A stretch of DNA of 19,137 nucleotides from Streptomyces sp. NRRL S-118. Its GTDB lineage: Bacteria > Actinomycetota > Actinomycetes > Streptomycetales > Streptomycetaceae. Positions 14,566-19,137 of the stretch are shown in pieces; within the stretch, counting starts at the first letter, position 1; every line of letters starts with the position of its first letter. The notes under the pieces were generated by a model, which had not been told where the DNA came from, ran no database searches, and saw only the letters and a list, made by a program, of their open reading frames with translations. A program made the position numbers and the translations under genes. The stretch is from assembly GCF_000716335.1 (NCBI RefSeq), contig NZ_KL591011.1:1156-20292 (forward strand), written 5' to 3'.

Positions 14566-15516
14566 TCAGGTGATGTCGTCGTAGCCGTTCAGCCGCTGCT
14601 GGCGGGCGCCGGAGTCACCGCCGGCCTGCTCGGGCAGGGCGGCCCGGGTGGACGTCAGGGCCTCCACCTCGCCGATCGGGGCGGGTGTGAGGTCGACCGC
14701 GGACGCCTCGTCGTCGTCCAGCTCGGCATCGGGGTCCTTGCGCCGCCTGCGCCGGTCGTTGAGGAGGGCGATGCCGACCGCGAGGAAGTAGAGCACGATG
14801 ATGGGCCCCGAGAGGGCGATCATGCCGAGCGGGTCCGTCGACGGGGTGGCGATCGCGCCGAAGACGAAGATGCCCATGACCACACCGCGCCACCAGCCGG
14901 CCATCCGCCGGCCGGTGACGACACCGGCAGCGTTGAGCATGATCAGCAGCACGGGCAGTTCGAAGGAGAAGCCGAAGATCAGGACCATCCGGACGGTGAA
15001 GTCCAGGATCTTGTCGACGTCGAGGAGGTTCGCCGCAGGGTCGGGCGTGATGCTCAGCAGCACCTTCATGCTGACCGGCATGATCAGGTACGCGACGTAG
15101 ACACCGGCCGCGAAGAGCGGGACCGCCGCGGCGGCGAAGTAGTACGTGTACTTCTTCTCGTTCCGGTGCAGACCGGGCGCGACGAAGGCCCACAGCTGGT
15201 ACAGCCAGACCGGGCAGGACAGGACGATGCCCGCCATCAGGACCACCTTGACCGTGGTCGTGAAGGGCGAGAGCAGGTCGTTGTAGACGATCGTGGCGCA
15301 CTTGCCGCCGGTCTCCATGACGCCCTTGGGGCACCGCTCGACCGGTGACGAGAGGAAGTCCATCAGCTCCTGGCTGTAGAAAGCCGCCGCGATGGACGTG
15401 ATGGTGATCGCCAGCATCGCCTTCGCGAGCCGGTTGCGAAGCTCGCGCAGGTGGTCCGCGAGCGGCATGCGCCCCTCGGGGTCCTTCTCCTTCTTACTGC
15501 GGGCAGGCTTGAGCAA
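14566..15516 (-). CDS. tatC: Twin-arginine translocase subunit TatC
   Basis: A 316-residue integral membrane receptor for twin-arginine signal peptides, with six hydrophobic segments. Hallmarks are MPLADHLRELRNRL (17-30; the conserved HLRELR), FVAPGLHRNEKKY in the first periplasmic part, and FGFSFELPVL with the conserved acidic residue near 200. The charged C-terminal tail of ~60 residues is longer than in E. coli and typical of actinobacteria. The start is TTG at 15516, chosen because AGGA lies 6 nt upstream and the sequence LKPARSKKEKDPEGR leads straight into the core. tatA lies 48 bp upstream on the same strand. No tatB is present in the window. Confidence 0.95.
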   Translation of the reverse strand: MLKPARSKKEKDPEGRMPLADHLRELRNRLAKAMLAITITSIAAAFYSQELMDFLSSPVERCPKGVMETGGKCATIVYNDLLSPFTTTVKVVLMAGIVLSCPVWLYQLWAFVAPGLHRNEKKYTYYFAAAAVPLFAAGVYVAYLIMPVSMKVLLSITPDPAANLLDVDKILDFTVRMVLIFGFSFELPVLLIMLNAAGVVTGRRMAGWWRGVVMGIFVFGAIATPSTDPLGMIALSGPIIVLYFLAVGIALLNDRRRRRKDPDAELDDDEASAVDLTPAPIGEVEALTSTRAALPEQAGGDSGARQQRLNGYDDIT

Positions 15517-15564
15517 CCCACGTCCTCATCTCGTGCGGCAGGCCGCGAACGGGCGGCCTTGGGG

Positions 15565-15843
15565 TCAGCGCTGGGTGGTGTCGGACGGCTCGGTGACCGG
15601 ACGGGCGCTGGTGACGTCGCCGGGAGCCGCCTTGATGGTGCGCTGGGCCGGGGGCTGCTCGGCCGGCGGGTCGGCCGGGGCGGGCTGCTGGCCCTCCGAC
15701 TTCATCGCCTTGGCCTCGCTCTTCAGGATCCGGGCCGACTTGCCCAGCGAACGGGCCATCTCCGGGAGCTTCTTGGCGCCGAAGAGAAGGACGACGACGA
15801 GGAGGATCAGGATGATCTCGGTGGGGCCGATCTGTCGGAACAT
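15565..15843 (-). CDS. tatA: Twin-arginine translocase pore subunit TatA
   Basis: A 92-residue protein with the TatA/B layout: one N-terminal membrane helix ([19 protein letters not shown]), the FG-x-KKLPE hinge, an amphipathic helix ([15 protein letters not shown]) and a polar Pro-rich tail. The short size and the FGAKKLPE hinge favour TatA over TatB. It is followed 48 bp on by tatC, so the two are co-transcribed. Its own start (ATG at 15843) lacks a well-spaced binding site; AAGG is about 12 nt upstream. Confidence 0.93.
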   Translation of the reverse strand: MFRQIGPTEIILILLVVVLLFGAKKLPEMARSLGKSARILKSEAKAMKSEGQQPAPADPPAEQPPAQRTIKAAPGDVTSARPVTEPSDTTQR

Positions 15844-15929
15844 AAGTGGTGTCTACCTTCTCACCGAGGCGGCATGGGGCGGGCTGTCGGCCTGGCGGCG
15901 GACGGGTGTCCGCACCGCGACCGTCAGCG

Positions 15930-15970
15930 ATCGTAACGCGCACGGGTGAACGCCCGGCAATCCCCGTGCG
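15930..15970 (-). promoter_or_regulatory. Candidate tatAC promoter with inverted repeat
   Basis: On the minus strand, TTGCCG (15960-15955) and TACGAT (15935-15930) are 19 bp apart. An 8-bp dyad, CGCACGGG (15939-15946) / CCCGTGCG (15963-15970), brackets the -35. The leader to tatA would be ~80 nt. This lies in the 213-bp gap between tatA and the small membrane gene. Confidence 0.35.
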
Positions 15971-16056
15971 TACGCCCGTTTGCGGCGGATGGTGGGAAAC
16001 CGCCGCGACCAGCAGCGTACCTCCCGGCCCCGGACGGCAGGAGGCCGCCGATGCAT

Positions 16057-16254
16057 TCACCGCAACGTCTCTCCCGACTTGGCCAGGTCGGTTGCCGCCC
16101 GCTCCAGTTCCTCGGCGGCGCGGTTGATCCGCTCTGTGGTACGCGTCACTTGACGGCCGAGGCGCTGGGCCTCGAGGAACACCCGGATGCCGAGGACGCC
16201 GAGGACGGCGATGCCGAGGAAGCCGAGGGCGATGGCGAGCATGGGCCAGAACAT
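16057..16254 (-). CDS. Small single-span membrane protein with coiled-coil tail
   Basis: A 65-residue protein. Residues ~4-26 (PMLAIALGFLGIAVLGVLGIRVF) form one membrane helix with no cleavage site. The rest is a charged helix with heptad-like spacing (QVTRTTERINRAAEELERAA), likely a cytosolic coiled coil. I know no function; similar small proteins lie beside tatA in other streptomycetes as I recall them. The layout superficially recalls TatA (helix plus amphipathic helix), but the FG hinge is absent. It starts 19 bp after the zinc-ribbon gene and is probably in the same operon as pafBC. Confidence 0.75.
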   Translation of the reverse strand: MFWPMLAIALGFLGIAVLGVLGIRVFLEAQRLGRQVTRTTERINRAAEELERAATDLAKSGETLR

Positions 16255-16273
16255 GCGCAGAGCCTAGGGGTAG

Positions 16274-16531
16274 TCAGACCGTGGAGTGGAGGCGCAGCGT
16301 CCGCACGCCACCCCCGGTGAGGAGTTCGACGATGCGTTCGCCCGCCGGCTTGCGGACGGCGGAGCCGCACTCGGGGCAGGTGAAGGAGTAGAAGGTGGTG
16401 CGGCGGCTCGCGCCGATGGCGAGCCGCAACGAGCCGGCGGCGAGCTCGAAGCGGGCCCGGCAGTCGGGACAGGCGGCCTTGAAGAGGACCGGCGCGAGCG
16501 GTGGCGAGACAGTTCCGGACATCGCGGACAT
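16274..16531 (-). CDS. Small zinc-ribbon protein
   Basis: An 85-residue protein with two paired cysteine knuckles, CPDC (about residues 21-24) and CPEC (about 48-51), separated by a beta-rich stretch (LRLAIGASRRTTFYSFTCPE). This is a treble-clef or ribbon zinc site. The tail (KPAGERIVELLTGGGVRTLRL) is not recognised. It may bind nucleic acid or a protein partner. Starts at 16540 (TTG), 16531 (ATG) and 16522 (ATG) are all in frame; 16531 was chosen as the first ATG behind GAGGAA/GAGGG. It lies 70 bp after pafC in the same direction. Confidence 0.8.
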   Translation of the reverse strand: MSAMSGTVSPPLAPVLFKAACPDCRARFELAAGSLRLAIGASRRTTFYSFTCPECGSAVRKPAGERIVELLTGGGVRTLRLHSTV

Positions 16532-16601
16532 ATCCCTCAATTTCCTCGATTCCTCAACTCGCTGCAGCCCTTCCTGCCCGGCACCCCGCCGCTCGCCCCG
16601 C

Positions 16602-17570
16602 TCACGGAGCGCTGTCGTACGCGGCCAGCGCCTCGGCGGCCGCCCTGCGCGCGCTGTCGGCCAGGTCCGCCGGCGTGACGATCCGGCCGTCCCGGCCGAG
16701 CCGCAGCGCCAGCCGGCGCAGGGAGGCGGGATCGGGCGTCCGCAGGCTGATGCGCAGCCCGCCGTCGGGCAGTTCCTCGGCGCTGTCGTGCGGGTAGTAC
16801 TCGGCGACCCAGCGGCCGCCGGGGCCGACCTCCACGACCACTTCGGGGTCGTCGGCCGACGGCTGGACCAGCCCTTCGGACAGGTCGCGCAGTTCTATCT
16901 CCGGCGGCGCCGACGGCTCGTCCAGGATCCGGATCTCGGCCACGCGGTCGAGCCGGAAGGTCCGCCGCGCCTCGGAGAGCCGGCACCAGGCCTCCATGTA
17001 GGTGTGGCCGACGGCGAAGAGGCGGATCGGGTCGACCTCGCGCTCGGTCAGCTCGTCGCGGGCCGGCGAGTAGTACCGCACCCAGAGCCTGCGCCGCTCC
17101 GAGATGGCCCGGTCGACCTCGGCGAAGACACCGCCCTCCGACTCGAAGGTCACCGACAGCCGGGAGCTCGCCCCCGCCGCCTCACCGGCCGCGGCCTCCA
17201 GCTTCGCGGTGGCGCGCAGCAGCGCCTCGCGGTCGCCCTCGCGCAGCCCGGGCAGCGTGGCGACGGCCCGCGCGGCGACCAGCAGCGCGGTGGCCTCGTC
17301 GGCCGCGAGCCGCAGCGGCTCGGCCGCCTCCGCCGCGAGGGCGGCCGGATTGTGCCACCAGATCCGCTCGCCGTCGGTGTCGATGTCGAGCAGGTCCCCG
17401 CCGCGGAAGCTGGTGCCGCACATCGGCAGCACGTCGAGGTCGGAGATCAGCTCGTCCTCGGTGATCCCGAAGGCCCGGGCGACATCTCCGACGTGGGCGC
17501 CGGGGCGCTCACGGAGGTACGTCACCAGCGAGAGCATCCGCCGGGTCTGGTCGATCGCGTTCGTGGCCAT
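16602..17570 (-). CDS. pafC: WYL-domain transcriptional activator PafC
   Basis: A 322-residue protein with an N-terminal winged helix-turn-helix (RRMLSLVTYLRERPGAHVGD, then VARAFGITEDELISDLDVL), a WYL domain from ~150 (ISERRRLWVRYYSPARDELT, VDPIRLFAVGHTYMEAWC, RTFRLDRVAEI) and a C-terminal WCX extension. With PafB it forms the activator of the LexA-independent DNA-damage response known from mycobacteria. WYL domains are thought to bind single-stranded nucleic acid as the damage signal. The start is ATG at 17570; a GTG nine bases upstream is in frame but too close to the GAGGGGG site. It follows pafB by 16 bp. Confidence 0.92.
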   Translation of the reverse strand: MATNAIDQTRRMLSLVTYLRERPGAHVGDVARAFGITEDELISDLDVLPMCGTSFRGGDLLDIDTDGERIWWHNPAALAAEAAEPLRLAADEATALLVAARAVATLPGLREGDREALLRATAKLEAAAGEAAGASSRLSVTFESEGGVFAEVDRAISERRRLWVRYYSPARDELTEREVDPIRLFAVGHTYMEAWCRLSEARRTFRLDRVAEIRILDEPSAPPEIELRDLSEGLVQPSADDPEVVVEVGPGGRWVAEYYPHDSAEELPDGGLRISLRTPDPASLRRLALRLGRDGRIVTPADLADSARRAAAEALAAYDSAP

Positions 17571-17586
17571 CGTTCCCACGTCCCCC

Positions 17587-18543
17587 TCAGCCCTTGGCCA
17601 CGGCGCGCAGCCGGTCCACCACGTCGGCCCGCAGATCGGCCGGTTCCAGTACGACGACGTCCGGCCCGAACTCGACGAGCCAGGCGTCCAGGCCGTGTCC
17701 GTACGGGATCTCCAGCTCGTCCCAGCCGTCGCCCAGTTCCCGTACGGACAGGGCGCGGGCGCGCAGCGGGTAGCCGCAGTCGGTGCGCAACCGGATCAGC
17801 GCGGAACGGGTCGCGGTCTCCCCCGCCCACCGCTCGACGGTCTCGCGGACGGTCGAGACGTCCGGGACCGGGGCGGTGAAGGCACCGGCCCGGGAGCGGA
17901 CCCTGCCGGTGATCCGGGAGAGGCGGAAGACGCGCTCGGCGCCGCGCTCGCGGTCCCAGCCGGCGAGGTACCAGTGGCCGCGCCAGCACTCCAGCGTCCA
18001 CGGCTCGACCTGACGGGTCTCGGGCCGGGCGGCGTTGGCCTTGCGGTACTCGAAGACGACGGGGCGGCGGTCGCGGCAGGCCAGCATGAGCGGCTCGAAG
18101 GCGGCCTCGTGGACGGGGATGCGCGGTTCGAGGGCGCTGTGCCGGTCGTCGTACGCGTCCTGCGTCTCGGGCATGCCCGCGGCGCGCAGCTTCTGCAGGG
18201 CGCCGCTGGCGGCGCCGGCGAGGCGGGCCTGCTGCCACACCTTGGCGGCGAGGCCCAGGGCGGCGGCCTCCTCGGCGTCCAGCTGGATGGGAGGCAGCCG
18301 GTTGGAGTCGCGGCGGGCGAGGTAGCCGGTCTCACCGTCGAGGTTCTCCACGGTCTCGATGACCAGCCCCAGTTCGCGCAGGTCGTCCTTGTCCCGCTCG
18401 AACATGCGGTTGAAGGAATCGTCGGAACCGGCCTCGAGGTAGGCCTCGATGGAACCGCGCAACTCCCGCTTGCTGAGCGGGCGCCGGGTCCCCAGCAGGC
18501 ACAGCGCCAGATTCATCAGCCGCTCGGCCTTGGCAATGGCCAT
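17587..18543 (-). CDS. pafB: WYL-domain transcriptional activator PafB
   Basis: A 318-residue paralogue of PafC. It has a winged helix-turn-helix (KAERLMNLALCLLGTRRPLS, then FNRMFERDKDDLRELG), a WYL core (CRDRRPVVFEYRKAN, EPWTLECWRGHWYLAGWD, RVFRLSRITG) and a WCX tail (EIPYGHGLDAWLVEFGPDV). The start is ATG at 18543; the frame extends upstream to 18588, but that part overlaps the promoter. It is the first gene of the pafB-pafC-(zinc ribbon)-(membrane) run and is separated from the FKBP gene by a strong terminator. In many actinobacteria pafBC lies beside pafA of the Pup-proteasome system, which would be outside this window. Confidence 0.92.
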   Translation of the reverse strand: MAIAKAERLMNLALCLLGTRRPLSKRELRGSIEAYLEAGSDDSFNRMFERDKDDLRELGLVIETVENLDGETGYLARRDSNRLPPIQLDAEEAAALGLAAKVWQQARLAGAASGALQKLRAAGMPETQDAYDDRHSALEPRIPVHEAAFEPLMLACRDRRPVVFEYRKANAARPETRQVEPWTLECWRGHWYLAGWDRERGAERVFRLSRITGRVRSRAGAFTAPVPDVSTVRETVERWAGETATRSALIRLRTDCGYPLRARALSVRELGDGWDELEIPYGHGLDAWLVEFGPDVVVLEPADLRADVVDRLRAVAKG

Positions 18544-18559
18544 CGACGCCCTGCACCTC

Positions 18560-18588
18560 TTCTTATGGAGTCGTTGTCGCCCGGTCAA
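18560..18588 (-). promoter_or_regulatory. Candidate pafB promoter
   Basis: TTGACC (18588-18583), a 17-bp spacer and TAAGAA (18565-18560) resemble a housekeeping-sigma promoter. The predicted start is about 10 nt before the pafB ATG. No RecA-NDp element is seen here, so pafBC itself is probably constitutive. Confidence 0.5.
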
Positions 18589-18629
18589 CGTACCGCCCCA
18601 GGGTGTCGCGGGAAAAGTCGCGGCCGGTG

Positions 18630-18686
18630 CCGAGGGCCCGTGCCGCGGCCCCGGAACGGACGTCCGGGGGTGGCACGGGCCCTCGG
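18630..18686 (-). terminator. Large hairpin terminator after the FKBP gene
   Basis: A perfect 15-bp outer stem (18630-18644 with 18672-18686) encloses a second stem (CCCCGGA/TCCGGGG). It lies 32 bp past the FKBP stop and before the pafB promoter, so it should insulate pafBC from upstream transcription. Confidence 0.8.
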
Positions 18687-18717
18687 GAACGGCCTGTCAC
18701 CGGCCGTGGGTGACCGG

Positions 18718-19092
18718 TCAGCCGACCTCGACGAGGTCGCAGACGAAGATCAGCGTCTCGCCCGGGGCGATGGCCGAGCCGGCGCCCTGGTCGCCGTACG
18801 CCAGGTGGGCGGGGATGACCAGCTGGCGGCGGCCGCCGACCTTCATGCCCTGCACGCCCTGGTCCCAGCCCGTGATGACCTGGCCGACGCCGAGCTTGAA
18901 CTGCAGCGGGGCGCCGCGGTTCCAGGACGCGTCGAACTCCTCGCCGGTGGAGAAGGCCACGCCCACGTAGTGGACCTTGACGCGGTCTCCGGCCTTGGCC
19001 TCGGCGCCGTCGCCCTCCCAGATGTCCTTGATCTCCAGGTCGGCCGGCGGCTCGCCACCCGGGAAGTCGACCTCGGGCTTGTCGATGCTCAC
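18718..19092 (-). CDS. FKBP-type peptidyl-prolyl cis-trans isomerase
   Basis: A 124-residue single-domain FKBP of standard length. Active-site landmarks are VKVHYVG (Tyr), GEEFDASW (Asp), VITGWDQGVQGM (Trp in the pocket floor), AHLAYGDQGAG (Tyr of the 80s loop) and ETLIFVCDLVEV (final strand with Phe). It catalyses proline isomerisation in protein folding and should bind FK506/rapamycin-type macrolides. There is no signal peptide, so it is cytosolic. The start is GTG at 19092, with TAGGAG 7 nt upstream. The gene ends at a strong terminator; its upstream neighbour is outside the window. Confidence 0.95.
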   Translation of the reverse strand: MSIDKPEVDFPGGEPPADLEIKDIWEGDGAEAKAGDRVKVHYVGVAFSTGEEFDASWNRGAPLQFKLGVGQVITGWDQGVQGMKVGGRRQLVIPAHLAYGDQGAGSAIAPGETLIFVCDLVEVG

Positions 19093-19137
19093 TGAGTGCT
19101 CCTACTGATCGCTTGCGTGCAAGGAGACAGTCTTACA

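Noticed and set aside
17141..17160. TGTCGGTG motif inside pafC as a third RecA-NDp element
   Set aside because: On the minus strand the hexamer 8 nt downstream is GTCGGA, not TAnnnT, and the site is deep inside a coding region.

Overview
The window reads as chromosomal DNA of a Streptomyces or a close actinomycete relative. GC content is very high, third codon positions are almost always G or C, and GTG and TTG starts occur. Gene content and order (FKBP, pafB, pafC, tatA, tatC, helY on one strand) match the actinobacterial region next to the Pup-proteasome genes. No phage, insertion sequence, CRISPR array, rRNA or tRNA is visible.

Left part (1-6014). A minus-strand bicistron encodes a small WXG100-like protein and a large protein cut by the left window edge. 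Together they look like a type VII (ESX-like) secretion substrate pair. Next come a LysR regulator divergent from a TDT-family transporter, then an XRE-cupin regulator that overlaps a cytosolic BtuF-like metal-receptor protein. The transporter and the BtuF-like gene converge and share 62 bp of coding sequence.

Middle (6015-11620). Positions 6110-6779 hold a wrecked glycine betaine/proline ABC operon: the start of proV, a piece of proW and the end of proX, in the right order, joined by deletions and frameshifts. Then come a stand-alone 5'-3' exonuclease, an iron-box-controlled siderophore-interacting flavoprotein with a strong terminator, and a MerR regulator divergent from two overlapping membrane-protein genes (the second ABA4-like). 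A C-terminal scrap of an ADP-ribosylglycohydrolase and a strong bidirectional terminator close the region.

Right part (11637-19137). All genes are on the minus strand: FKBP-type prolyl isomerase, terminator, pafB, pafC, a zinc-ribbon protein, a one-helix membrane/coiled-coil protein, tatA, tatC and the Ski2-like helicase helY. PafB and PafC are the WYL-domain activators of the LexA-independent DNA-damage response.

The most interesting signal is regulatory. The helY promoter carries an almost perfect RecA-NDp element (TGTCAGTG-N8-TAGGCT), the promoter type PafBC activates in mycobacteria. A near match (TGTCGGTG-N8-CATGAT) lies directly before the 5'-3' exonuclease, placed so that its mRNA would be leaderless from a GTG. 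This suggests a local damage-response circuit linking PafBC, a helicase and a nuclease.
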